NCBI GenBank assembly: GCA_946811185.2
Contig: OX328102.1
Span: forward strand, 16,803,194-16,867,193
DNA: 64,000 bases
Direction of reading: 5' to 3'
Source of the DNA: Hippopus hippopus
Taxonomy: Eukaryota > Mollusca > Bivalvia > Cardiida > Cardiidae
Positions 25,961 through 34,821 of the stretch are shown here, in pieces. The position numbers were made by a program, and so were the translations under genes. Below the pieces are notes generated by a model. The model was not told the DNA's origin. It did not search any database and was given only the letters and a program-made list of their open reading frames with translations. Numbering within the stretch: position 1 is the first letter of the stretch; each line of letters begins with the position of its first letter.

Positions 25961-26401
25961 TTACTGAATGCTAATTTTATGTTTATTTTCCGAACCTGTA
26001 GTATCTAAAAAATCATAAACAACTGTGTGTAATTCTAAACACACCACACGTGAAAGTACCAAACCCCCACCTTTTTGAAATTTATCAAGCTTCCATGAAC
26101 TTTCTTTTATCATACTTTGTAGCACCTCATCTACTTCTTCTTCACTCAAGTTTAAAAAATTATTACAATGAATAGCACATTCCTTCTCCGAGTTAGGGTC
26201 TATGGGTAAATATACTTTACAAATAAGTACAAGTTTTATTTTTCTTTGTAAATTGTTTTTGAGAGTATCTCGAAGAACATTCCTCGTTTCTGCAAAAAAC
26301 ACACTTGGATTATTACAAACTCCACCATCTATAACGTATTTTCTATATACATTTCCAGTCTCATTTTGGACAAGTCTAATATTATGTGAAAACGAACTCA
26401 T
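25961..26401 (-). CDS. Stand-alone paralogue of the polymerase N-terminal domain
   Basis: An intact 146-residue ORF. Residues about 33-130 align with residues about 105-205 of the adjacent polymerase: FFAET, then NNLQ-K-KLVL-CK, FLNL-EEVDEVL, then R-VCLELHTVVYD match FFAETWM, NNLQTKVKLVLRCK, HLNLNRGEVEDLL and RVVQLELHKVVYD. The upstream bases are also nearly the same as those before the polymerase start (AGCTTAAGAAAAATTATAT), so the duplication included the promoter. It lacks exonuclease and polymerase motifs. The role is unknown; it might bind the same DNA or partner as the polymerase N-terminus. Confidence 0.85.
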   Translation of the reverse strand: MSSFSHNIRLVQNETGNVYRKYVIDGGVCNNPSVFFAETRNVLRDTLKNNLQRKIKLVLICKVYLPIDPNSEKECAIHCNNFLNLSEEEVDEVLQSMIKESSWKLDKFQKGGGLVLSRVVCLELHTVVYDFLDTTGSENKHKISIQ

Positions 26402-26470
26402 TTTTATAATAAATATAATTTTTCTTAAGCTAATTTCAAAAAATTTTATTATGACAATGTCATAATAAAA

Positions 26471-26810
26471 TTACTGAATGTTAATCTTACATTTATTTTT
26501 CCAAACCCTTCCATTCCAGTTCACAATCGTTTGAGGGCAATGATCTATAAATTTACCCGCCATGTAAATTGATGGAAAGGTTTTTATTTCACCAGTTTCA
26601 ACATCCTCTAAACTAACTTTTTTAGGATTATGCATAATAATTTTTAACCTATCAAACCTAGGGTCCTTACTTCTTTCTTTTTTAGGTGACTCCTCTGGGA
26701 ACAAACCATGTTCTTTCACCAACTCAACGAGCCGTTTTTTATCCCAGTAAGAGTAAAATTTTATATTATTTTTTTCAAGAATTTTTTTTTAAATCTGAAA
26801 CCGTTATCAT
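26471..26810 (-). pseudogene. Small NUMOD1-like DNA-binding protein, frameshifted
   Basis: The open part (26,471-26,722) has VETGEIKTFPSIYMAGKFI followed by TIVNWNGRVWKNKCKI. This pattern of a strand, S-x-x-x-A-x-x-I helix, TI helix and GxxWKxxxI resembles NUMOD1-type modules found in homing endonucleases and phage regulators. The likely start is the ATG at 26,810, next to a TATATAAAA motif. The frame breaks in an A9 run (26,782-26,790). No nuclease domain is present. It lies between the capsid gene and the polymerase block. The match is by pattern only. Confidence 0.6.
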
Positions 26811-26864
26811 TTTTATATAGAAAAGAAAATCTTAATACACTACAGTCATTTTATTTCCATCAGA

Positions 26865-28127
26865 CTAGAAGTTAATTAACCTATCGCTAATAATAACAGC
26901 ATATGCCTCAGTGTTCGCATCCACATTTGCGCTGAAATTTGCCTTAATTTGAATAACAGTAACAGAATATTGTAATCTTTCACTCTGTTTGGAAACGTCA
27001 AACAAAAACAAAGGATATAGAGTTCTATAATCTGAGGGGGAAATGTTAGGGTTTGACACCAACTCATCCATGTTATAAAACTTAGATCTAAATAATACAG
27101 CGTCACCATACGCTCTACTAAATTGCTGACTACCAAATGAAAGATTATAGTCAACCGCAGGATATCTAGTGGAGTTTAACATAACATAAATATTTTTAAC
27201 ACCTACATTGTTAAACACAGATGCATTTTGTCTTTGGCTATTACTTTTATTAGTTTGAAAGCCGACAACGATAAAACGTGGCACCTCAGGAGATGATTTA
27301 ACGGAAAGTCTCCAGGTAAATGTTGTTGCCTGAGGAACCGTGATAGAGTCACACTGTAGCATTCTATATCCAACCGGTATTTTTTCTTTTTTCTCGATAA
27401 TTTTATAAAGTTCCATCTTCTCTTGGTCAGCAGGTAGCACGTGTGGCATAAACCATGATATCTTATCTAATCTAATTCTACCTTCAGGAGCAGCGTTGAT
27501 TCGAAAGATTGCATCATTATCATTATTTCTTGTTAAGGTGAGAGTTTGCTTCATTCCATACAATATTTTATCATAGTCCTCACAAAAACCAAATATATGT
27601 TTTAAAGGAACTCTAAAACTAAATGAACCTACTGGATTAATAGTATCACTAATGATGTATTCTCTTCTTATTTTCCAACCTGTGTTATCAGCTTCTGCTG
27701 CGACTGTTGTATCCTTATACCAACATTGATTTAACCCTTGTGATTTAGAAAAATCATCCGGATATTTTAACACCCCAAGCATTGTAGTAGCCTGGCCAGG
27801 ATGTGTTATAGACTCAATATCCATACCTGAAAGTTGATACCTAATATTTTTAAACAGGTGCATCAAGGCGTTGTTTGTTAAAGCAATATTAGTGTTGTCT
27901 GTGCCTTTAACATAAGGACTTCCATCAATATTCTTTACTAATTGACCTTCAATAAGTAAATAACTCTCACTAGGATGAGTAAAAATATCTTGGGTTTCAG
28001 TGCTAATTCTAATATCTCCTCCTGGGTTGTTGAGATTTGCGCCTGTAATCGGTTCATACTCAAAGTGCTCATACTCATCAATACTATCGTCTTTTAAAAT
28101 TGGTTCGGTAATTCTTAAAATGTCCAT
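26865..28127 (-). CDS. Major capsid protein (double jelly-roll) of the Polinton
   Basis: An intact 420-residue ORF rich in predicted beta strands, without signal peptide or membrane segment. Segments such as SYLLIEGQLVKNIDG, NNALMHLFKNIRYQLSGMDI and MLGVLKYPDDF follow the invertebrate F54H12.2-like family, which has been assigned as the Polinton double jelly-roll major capsid protein forming icosahedral shells. The start ATG follows AAATTATAATTG...AATAAAAATG. It is one of the few unbroken genes, and sits with the penton, ATPase and protease expected for virion formation. Recognition is from family pattern, not a computed fold. Confidence 0.8.
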   Translation of the reverse strand: MDILRITEPILKDDSIDEYEHFEYEPITGANLNNPGGDIRISTETQDIFTHPSESYLLIEGQLVKNIDGSPYVKGTDNTNIALTNNALMHLFKNIRYQLSGMDIESITHPGQATTMLGVLKYPDDFSKSQGLNQCWYKDTTVAAEADNTGWKIRREYIISDTINPVGSFSFRVPLKHIFGFCEDYDKILYGMKQTLTLTRNNDNDAIFRINAAPEGRIRLDKISWFMPHVLPADQEKMELYKIIEKKEKIPVGYRMLQCDSITVPQATTFTWRLSVKSSPEVPRFIVVGFQTNKSNSQRQNASVFNNVGVKNIYVMLNSTRYPAVDYNLSFGSQQFSRAYGDAVLFRSKFYNMDELVSNPNISPSDYRTLYPLFLFDVSKQSERLQYSVTVIQIKANFSANVDANTEAYAVIISDRLINF

Positions 28128-28244
28128 TTTTATTATTACAATTATAATTTAAAATAAAATTATAATTGTGTTACTTTACTCTAAGTCTCTAACAAAAGCT
28201 GGGGAAAAGATTTTTTTTCATTATTAACAAACACACTTTTAAGT

Positions 28245-28541
28245 CTAATGTATTTTTTTGGCGCTATCTGTACTAGTTTTAGGATAAACTTTATTACCGT
28301 ATACAGGTGTTATTTGGGGTATATCCTGCTTTTGTAAATAATTATTCACCTCTTCCTCAATCTCTTTCATTTTGATTACTTTTTCAGGAGACAACTTCAC
28401 AACGGTTTTTTTATAACCATATTGTGTGTCATTAATTTCGAGGATCTCACAATCTTCTAGATTAAAAAATACACTTAATATGTAAATAGAACTACTATTG
28501 CGTCCTACATGAAATACACGTTTAAATATTAAATTTGGCAT
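28245..28541 (-). CDS. 98-residue Polinton protein of unknown function
   Basis: Intact small ORF with an AT-rich motif (TTATAAAAAAAG) before its ATG. The N-terminal half looks like beta strands (RVFHVGRNSSSIYILSVFF), the middle has a short acidic helix (KMKEIEEEVNNYLQKQ). I do not recognise the family. It lies between the capsid gene and the small hydrophobic protein in the leftward gene train, which suggests a structural or assembly role, but nothing in the sequence proves that. Confidence 0.6.
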   Translation of the reverse strand: MPNLIFKRVFHVGRNSSSIYILSVFFNLEDCEILEINDTQYGYKKTVVKLSPEKVIKMKEIEEEVNNYLQKQDIPQITPVYGNKVYPKTSTDSAKKIH

Positions 28542-28593
28542 TTTCTTTTTTTATAATGAATATAATTATCTTAACTTTTTTTCATTTTTTTCT

Positions 28594-28991
28594 TCATACT
28601 ACTTTAATGCCAGACCCACTGTTTAATTTTTTAACTAAGTCTTGAATAGCAATGGCACTTCCATCTATTAATGTATCAATGTTTTGTGCTGTAGGTGTAT
28701 CAGTGGGTTTCGGTGTGGCGGTATATTTTTGTAAAATTTTTTGTGATTTTGGTGTTAAAGCTTTTGTAACTAATTTTTTTCCTGCGTCTACAGCTGCACT
28801 CTTTCCAACCTCTAAAGCTTTCTTCGCACCTTCCTTAGCTACACTCTTCCCCACATCAAGGGCAGAAGATGCAATTTGTTTAGCCGCGCTACTTGTAAAA
28901 AGCCTCGTTAAAAAGGTAGCAATACTATCAAAGATTCCAGCACCACAATATGAATACTTTTTTTAAATCCGTGGTTTTTAGTGATAATCAT
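28594..28991 (-). pseudogene. Small basic amphipathic protein, frameshifted
   Basis: The open part (28,594-28,854) has a repeated Ala/Gly/Lys helix with DVGKSVAKEGAKKALEVGKS-like periodicity. The likely start is the ATG at 28,991, four bases after the stop of the next gene. A 1-bp loss in an A7 run (near 28,960) puts the first part in another frame; after it comes a Gly-Ala-Gly motif followed by a hydrophobic helix (FDSIATFLTRLF). Small basic proteins with a glycine-rich start and amphipathic helix occur in Polintons and adintoviruses as candidate core or membrane-active proteins. The role is inferred. Confidence 0.6.
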
Positions 28992-28994
28992 TTT

Positions 28995-30000
28995 TTATAG
29001 TATAGACATTAAATTTTTATAACTGTTTGAATCTAAAACACCTTGTCTTTTTAATTCATCACATATGCTCACTAACTCGTTTCTTACACCTGTGTTGCCT
29101 GCTTTTTTACTTGCCAACAACAGGTCTAGTCTTTTTTATTAATGCGTTAGGGTCACATGGGATAACAACGATACCCTTTCCTTTAAATTTTTTTCTATTC
29201 GCCCAAATAGGTCCAAGTATATTAATCCACTTTTCCCCTCTAGAACCTTTAGGATATCTACTATCTGGGTCGTTATTACGATAAAGAGCGTTGGTTTTTA
29301 GCATTAAATGTTCGTAATTTGCAAGATCCTTATCTGTATAAATGTTTTCATCTGGTTCTTTAGCAACAATTAACTCCCATAGACCAGGTGTTCCTTTATA
29401 TATCTCAGTACCAACCAAAATATCATCATCATCAAGTATGGTTAATTTGCTACCAATATAAAATTTACCATTTTTATCATGTAATCCATATGTTCTATCA
29501 ACATTAGTTTTACCAACAAATTTCGTTAAATACTCCTTTGCAATTGGTCCAATAAAATGCTTATCTTCATCTTTCCACCATTCCTTTTCCCCTGCACTTG
29601 GTTCTTGTCCTTCAGAGGAATAAGCTTGTATTGTTGGAAATGCTGGTAAATTAATAGCTTGCGGTAAGTTTTCTAAACCTTCTTCAATAGGGCTGAGCCC
29701 CTCAGTAATCTCCTTTGTTGTAGCTTTTTGTGCTTCTGTAATCTCCTTTGTTGTAGCTTTTTGTGTTTCCGTAATAGGTTTAAAAAACTTTGAAAGACCA
29801 GTTTGCAATTCTTGCTCACCTGTTCTCTTTGCTAGTAGATTATCCCGAATATTCTTTTTTGTTTCAAGATACTCTTTTACAATTAAGTCCCTTTTTGCAG
29901 GATCAGTGATTTTTAAAAAAGACATTTTTTTATTACTAACATAATTTTTTTTTATATCATTTTCATCATAGTTTTTATCATAGTTTTTAACACGTTTCAT
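28995..30000 (-). pseudogene. Conserved Polinton-associated protein with coiled-coil repeat, frameshifted
   Basis: The main ORF is 29,107-30,000. I prefer the internal start at 29,925 (MSFLKITDPAKRDLI), since the element's ATAAAAAAATG motif precedes it. Residues about 78-103 hold two copies of a 12-residue unit TQKATTKEITEA, a likely coiled coil. The second half (GKFYIGSKLTI, TPGLWELIVAKEPD, KTNALYRNND) is a pattern I have seen in invertebrate Polinton proteins with no assigned function. A 1-bp gain in an A6 run (29,132-29,137) cuts off the last part; the frame beyond stays open to 28,995 and includes a second conserved helical region. Function unknown. Confidence 0.7.
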
Positions 30001-30041
30001 AACTACAGCTGCATGAAAACTTTATTTTTCTTGGTTTATTA

Positions 30042-30727
30042 CTACTCCGAGGGAGCGGTATGATTCTTTTCAACCAACCTCCGAAAGGACTCACGCGCTT
30101 CTTGCCTCCCTTTCTCAATTAAACTTTCTTCATTTTCGGTAGATATCTTTTTCTTAGTTTTTGTTCTTACTTCATCCTTCATTTTCTTATACTTCTCTAA
30201 TTCTTCCATGATAAGTTTAAACTCTTCATCCGATATATGATTGTCAACTAAAGCGTTGGATATATGTGTAGCGATTGTGTCAAGCTTAGCATCAGCTATC
30301 ATTCGAATCTTTTGATGTTTTTCTGTCTTAGTTGTTGAATTTCTTACAACATACTTACCTACTAATGAAAGAAGACCGGTAAATGCTGCAGAGGCTTCTA
30401 ATGCTATTACAGCTGGAATAGCTACAACAGTAGATAGTAACTCGATTCTTCCAACTCCGCTAGCCATGGTAATTGTAATGAGAACCGTATCAATATTGTC
30501 AACAATTTTTGCTGCTCTAGAATATTTTTTAGCTAAGGCATCTCTCTTTTGAATTTCATTTTCGAGAAACTTTTGTACTTCACATATCTTTTGTAAACGG
30601 TAGGAATGACCCTTGTCATCTCCCATTGCATACATCTCAATAGGTGGGGCGCTTGCAGTATTTCTTTCTCGAGGTAACGGAGGATAGATTTTTTTTTTGA
30701 AGGGTGTTCTTGATCTATTTCTGCCAT
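30042..30727 (-). pseudogene. Polinton membrane-associated protein, frameshifted near the start
   Basis: ORF 30,042-30,635 plus an upstream start at 30,727 in another frame; the break is in an A10 run (30,699-30,708). The protein has an N-terminal helix (RLQKICEVQKFLENEIQKRD), a hydrophobic pair at about 50-100 (VLITITMASG, VVAIPAVIALEASAAFTGLL) and a long charged helix (EELEKYKKMKDEVRTKTKKK). It belongs to a family common in invertebrate Polintons that often shows two membrane-spanning or membrane-inserted helices. The role is unassigned; entry or membrane disruption during virion uptake or assembly would fit the hydrophobic pair. Confidence 0.7.
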
Positions 30728-30754
30728 TTTTTATTAAAATGATATTTTTTCATA

Positions 30755-31135
30755 TCAAGATTGTAAATATTTTAGATAGCAGAATAACTCACCCTCAGGT
30801 ATTTCAACTGAATTTTGTGAGAAATTATAAATATAGACTAAGATATCATTAGTCTCATTATCAAGATGTGTCCCATTAAGAGTGGTTAAACTATCTTTCC
30901 ATTTATTACTAACAGATATCACTGCAACTCCTCGTGTAGTTATATAACCAAATCCTAGCGAAAGTCACATACCTTTACTAGAAGGAATCTTGATAGTTAC
31001 TTGTGAGTATATTTTCCATTTTAGAGGATCTTGCTTTAAGGGAGGATATCTTACTCCACGTAAATGAGGTTTCCAAAGTATAGTTGTATGTTGATTAGTA
31101 ATATTAGGTTTTATACCAAATTTATGTATATCCAT
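30755..31135 (-). pseudogene. 127-codon gene split by an in-frame TGA, possibly dUTPase-fold
   Basis: Reading from ATG at 31,135 to TGA at 30,755 there is one frame with a single internal TGA at 30,965-30,967 (codon 57). The two halves keep the same composition and hydrophobic pattern, so this is a real gene and not chance. After the break come LSLGFGYITTRGVAVIS, NDILVYIYNFSQNSVEIPEG and a short end. G-Y/R-G-V then alternating strands and IPxG resemble the core of dUTPase-like jelly rolls, but the catalytic motifs are not visible. The likely start follows GTAAAAAATG. It lies between the pVI-like and membrane-protein genes. Confidence 0.6.
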
Positions 31136-31180
31136 TTTTTACTTGTTATAGATAATATTCAAATATTATTATTTATAACA

Positions 31181-31765
31181 TTACAATATAGCTCCTAAGA
31201 TAGGGATATTAGCAAATGGACTATTAGGTCCAAGCAAAAGTCCTTTTCCATCATAATTTTTTCCTCCTTTCTTTAAATACAAACCATCACCAACAGACTC
31301 TAATCCTTTACCTTTGTATGGCTTTAAGTATAATCCACATCCATCAGTTTCCACTCGACAAACACATCCTCCTTTTTTAAGATAAAGACCTGATCCCATT
31401 GCTTTTTGTACTCCTCTTTGAGCTAATCCAGAAAGAGCACCAACACCTAAAGCTGGTAAAACGGTTTTTGCGATCGTTGGCAAAGCTCTAGCAGCCAACC
31501 CCGCCAACATTCCGAGAAAACCTCCCTCTATTTTCATATTATGTTTAAGTTGTTTTGCAGTCATTTTAATCGTTACACCTTTACCACCCTCATAGGCTTT
31601 AGCTATTTTTTTTGCTTGTGAATTGGTTAATGCTAAAACATCATTACCTTGCAAATCTTCATGACAAAAACGAATACTTACTGGACAACCAGCTTTATCA
31701 GCATATTGAAGCTTTTGCTTTTGTCCTTCCGATATATTTACTTTGACAGTAGTGTAACTCATCAT
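31181..31765 (-). CDS. pVI-like hydrophobic capsid protein with adenain-type cleavage motif
   Basis: An intact 194-residue ORF. The N-terminal 80 residues form a compact domain (YTTVKVNISEGQKQKLQYAD...). At about residue 80 the sequence KIEGGFLGML fits the adenovirus protease consensus (M/I/L)-x-G-G-x. A 35-residue Gly/Ala/Leu amphipathic to hydrophobic helix follows (GFLGMLAGLAARALPTIAK). The C-terminal third has repeated GxGLYLK units (SGLYLKKGG, CGLYLKPYKG, DGLYLKKGG). Adenovirus pVI is organised the same way: a propeptide, a protease site, then a membrane-lytic helix. The element's own adenain-like protease is at 34,822. The parallel in function is inferred. Confidence 0.75.
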   Translation of the reverse strand: MMSYTTVKVNISEGQKQKLQYADKAGCPVSIRFCHEDLQGNDVLALTNSQAKKIAKAYEGGKGVTIKMTAKQLKHNMKIEGGFLGMLAGLAARALPTIAKTVLPALGVGALSGLAQRGVQKAMGSGLYLKKGGCVCRVETDGCGLYLKPYKGKGLESVGDGLYLKKGGKNYDGKGLLLGPNSPFANIPILGAIL

Positions 31766-31788
31766 TTTATATATAATTCTTTTTTTAT

Positions 31789-32562
31789 TTATCTCGCTTC
31801 TCTAATATGAAATCTAATTGTTAAATTTTCACCTCTGAGGTTTAGTAAATTACCATCTTGGTCTGTAATATTTACCTCTAGGTTATGTATTTCATCTAGT
31901 GTTATTGGTAAGTATACTAAATTAACTGGTGACTCAATTATCTTATATTCAGGTGCAACATCTGGGAAAAAAGAGTAAATAGTGTTTTTTGTTGAACCAT
32001 TAACATAACTTCCTGAAATAATATCAATGTTAACAAGTATACTGTTTATACTAAGAATGTTTACTACATTCTCCGACTCATAAAATCCTTGTGTATATTT
32101 AGCGCTAGTAAATCCTAATACTTTGGCAATAGAGTTTGGTTGATTAAAATCTATTTGATAACCATCTTCTAAGGTAATAACAGACTTTAGGGTATTGGTG
32201 TTTGCAGAAATGTTAATATAATACTCTTCATTAACTTCATCGTAATGACCCCTTTTTCTCATTTCCTGGTGAATGGTATCATTAATGCCAACAAGGTCAT
32301 AACTTCCTTCAGGTATTCTTAATTTAATCCATGAAGTACCATTGTCTGGAGAATAAACGAATATGTTGTTTGAAGCATCAATGTTTGGAAAAGAGTAGTA
32401 AGTTTCAAGGTTTACTAAAGCTATCTCGTATTTTTTATCCTTTTCCAGCTGAATTGGTGGATTAAACCTAGTTCTAAAGCGTGTTTTGTTGTCACTTACT
32501 ATAATTTGAAATGATGTTTTGTGTTCCGTATTTTTTACAATTTGTTCTAGAAGGTCTTCCAT
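31789..32562 (-). CDS. Penton / minor capsid protein (single jelly-roll)
   Basis: An intact 257-residue beta-rich ORF. FQIIVSDNKTRFRTRFNPPI, KKYEIALVNLETYYSFPNID, GFTSAKYTQG and the C-terminal LPITLDEIHNLEVNITDQDG follow the pattern of the Polinton minor capsid protein, which sits at the fivefold vertices. It is immediately downstream of the ATPase (24 bp) and upstream of the pVI-like gene (23 bp), each with an AT-rich motif (TTATATAAAATG) abutting the start. This is a strong family match by pattern. Confidence 0.85.
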   Translation of the reverse strand: MEDLLEQIVKNTEHKTSFQIIVSDNKTRFRTRFNPPIQLEKDKKYEIALVNLETYYSFPNIDASNNIFVYSPDNGTSWIKLRIPEGSYDLVGINDTIHQEMRKRGHYDEVNEEYYINISANTNTLKSVITLEDGYQIDFNQPNSIAKVLGFTSAKYTQGFYESENVVNILSINSILVNIDIISGSYVNGSTKNTIYSFFPDVAPEYKIIESPVNLVYLPITLDEIHNLEVNITDQDGNLLNLRGENLTIRFHIREAR

Positions 32563-32586
32563 TTTATATAATAAATGTAATCTTTT

Positions 32587-33356
32587 TTAATTAGGTATGT
32601 AAAAGTTGTCAAAGCCGTTTCTATACTTCCCATCATGTTTTTTACTGGTTAGATCAATGATAGCAAAACCGTGTGGTTTTTCCCACGTCTTTTGACAAAA
32701 TTTTCTAAACTCATCCTTAGACATATCTTCACCTACATGATCGTTATAAATATTATTAATGTTTCTTGTGGGAAAAGACAAATAAAATTTGCGTTTTCTC
32801 TAATAGTTTGTCTCGGTAGTCTAAAATAATTCTGTGAGAGGTAAAAGCAGTCAACATTACTATGCCTTCCTCGAATGTAGTAACACTCACATTTGTTTTG
32901 CTTTTCCAAAAGTAAATCATCAAAAATCATTAATTTTTTATTTTCTGAGTTTAACTGTCTCGGATCAGGCACATCACTCGCATTTTCAAAAAAGTTACAA
33001 TTTATATTTGATTTGCTTTTAATCGTTTTAATCCATTCTTCAACCAAAGGTGTTGGTAAAATGTTTAGTTCTTGTATTTCATCACGCATGTTAAACAACC
33101 TTAAAATACATTCTTTTGGTAGTCTTTCTTCAAAAGCTTTTTTTAGTATTCGGTATTCCGGTTGAAAAAGGCTTTTTCCAAAAACACTCAAATCATTGTA
33201 GTCAAGCCAGCCTGGTCTAAGTAAAAGGTTTAACAATAAGGTAGTTTTACCACATCCTGATTTACCTACAATTATTCCTCTAATACTTTTTGGTAAAAGA
33301 GAGTGATTAAATCTCTTTGATACTACTTCGTTCCATGATAAATTTACAATATCCAT
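32587..33356 (-). pseudogene. FtsK/HerA-type genome packaging ATPase, frameshifted
   Basis: The 207-codon first ORF (32,733-33,356) has Walker A GKSGCGKTT (residues 31-39), Walker B LMIFDDLLLE (D146/D147) and the downstream RGRHSNVDCFYLSQNYFRLP segment typical of Polinton and virophage A32-like packaging ATPases. After FICLFPQ the frame shifts near 32,770, and the conserved C-terminus (IYNDHV, MSKDEFRKFC, WEKPHGFAIIDLTS) continues in the ORF ending at 32,587. The ATPase pumps the genome into capsids in relatives. It is the first gene of the leftward train and is divergent from the integrase. Confidence 0.9.
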
Positions 33357-33387
33357 TTTATATAAATTTTTTATTTTTTATTAAAAA
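33357..33387. promoter_or_regulatory. 31-bp divergent promoter gap
   Basis: Only 31 AT-only or nearly AT-only bases separate the ATPase start (leftward) from the integrase start (rightward). TATAAA occurs in it, and TTATATAAA is read directly before the ATPase ATG. Both transcription units must therefore start within this gap or inside the opposing genes. Confidence 0.55.
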
Positions 33388-34816
33388 ATGTATTGCGTTA
33401 AATGTAAAAAAAAAGTTACAACTAACATAGAATATGCTGTTGCTAAAAACGGAAGAAATATGAGACGAGGAAAATGTGTGGTTTGTGGAACAGCTAAAAC
33501 CCAGTTTGTTAAGACGTCAAAGGGTGGATCATTGCTAAATAAAGCTATAAATAATTTACCTTTTGAAATGCATCTTCCTGGGCACAATTTTACGGGGCCC
33601 GGCACTAAATTAAAAGAAAAGACTCAACCCAGATTTAACACCAAAGGATTGGAGTAAACCAATAAACCGTGTTGATAAAGCTGCTTATCATCATGATGTT
33701 TGTTATTTAAAAAATCCTACTACTAAAGTTAGAAACGAAGTGTATGATAAAAATATGTTAAAAGAGTTAAAAGGTATTTACAACCCAACGGTTAGGGAAA
33801 AAATGGATAAGTCCATCGTTAGTAAACTCATTGGAACAAAGATGAAATTTGGAATGGGGGTTAAAACCACGACTGGTTTCAGGAGTAAAAAAAAAAATTT
33901 AAACATGATAAATTTATCGGAAGAATTACATAAACCCGTAAAAAGAAAATTTAAGAAAAGGAGAGTTAGAGTAAACGGTATAGATAGAATATGGGCTGCC
34001 GATTTAGTAGACATGCAAGCATTTTCTAAGTTTAATAGTGGTGTAAAATATCTTCTCGCTGTTATTGACATCTTTTCAAAATACGGATGGTTGGTACCAA
34101 TAAAAGACAAAACGGAAAAATCTGTTGCTATAGCATTAAAGAGTATTTCTAAGGAAAGAAAACCAGATAAAATATGGGTGGATAAGGGTAAAGAGTTTTA
34201 TAACAAAAATGTTAAAGACTTGATTTAATTATATTCCACTAAAAATGAGGAAAAATCTAGCGTGGTTGAGAGATGGATTAGAACAATGAAAGAAAAAATG
34301 TGGAAGTATTTTTCTACTAACTCCACAAACGTTTACATTGACGTGTTACAGGATCTTGTTAAAGAATATACGAACACGAAACATTCTTCCATTAAAATGA
34401 CTCCAGTAAATGCGAGTAAAAAAGAAAATGAAACTAAAGTTTGGAGAAATCTTTACCCTGATCATCTCGAAATAAAAGATATAAAACCTAAGTTTTCTGT
34501 TGGAGACAAAGTAAGGTTAACTAAAAAGAAAAAGACTTTTGAGAAAAGTTATACAACAAGATGGACTGAAGAGGTTTTTACAGTTTCTGAAGTAAAGCAT
34601 ACATCGCCTGTAACATATAAAATTGAGGATCTTAATGGAGAAGAAATAAAGGGTACCTTTTATGAACCCGAACTGCAAAAAACTAGTCAAGAGTTGAATA
34701 GGATAGAAAAGGTTATTAAAAAAGGAAAAAAGAAATCTCTTGTAAAGTGGAAAGGTTATCCCGATGAATTTAATTCATGGGTAGATAATAAAGTCATTAT
34801 AAATATTTCGCTATAA
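33388..34816 (+). pseudogene. Zn-ribbon / PLA2-like / integrase / chromodomain protein, broken
   Basis: First ORF 33,388-33,657: a zinc ribbon (CVKC...CVVC) then HLPGHNFTGPG, a phospholipase A2-like calcium loop. In the next frame YHHDVCY supplies the His-Asp pair, the arrangement of parvovirus VP1 PLA2. That frame runs on through 33,740-34,228 into a retroviral-type integrase core (WAADLVDMQ, then WVDKGKEFY) and, after an in-frame TAA at 34,226-34,228, the third acidic residue in SSVVERW. The C-terminus is a chromodomain (LVKWKGYPDEFNSWVD). Lesions: a 1-bp shift near 33,620 and the TAA. PLA2 and integrase may have been two genes; a poly-A run near 33,888 leaves that open. The integrase inserts the element; the chromodomain may guide target choice. 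Confidence 0.87.
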
Positions 34817-34821
34817 AAAAA

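Noticed and set aside
32834..33165. Plus-strand ORFs over the ATPase gene
   Set aside because: Antisense shadows of a gene with clear Walker motifs.
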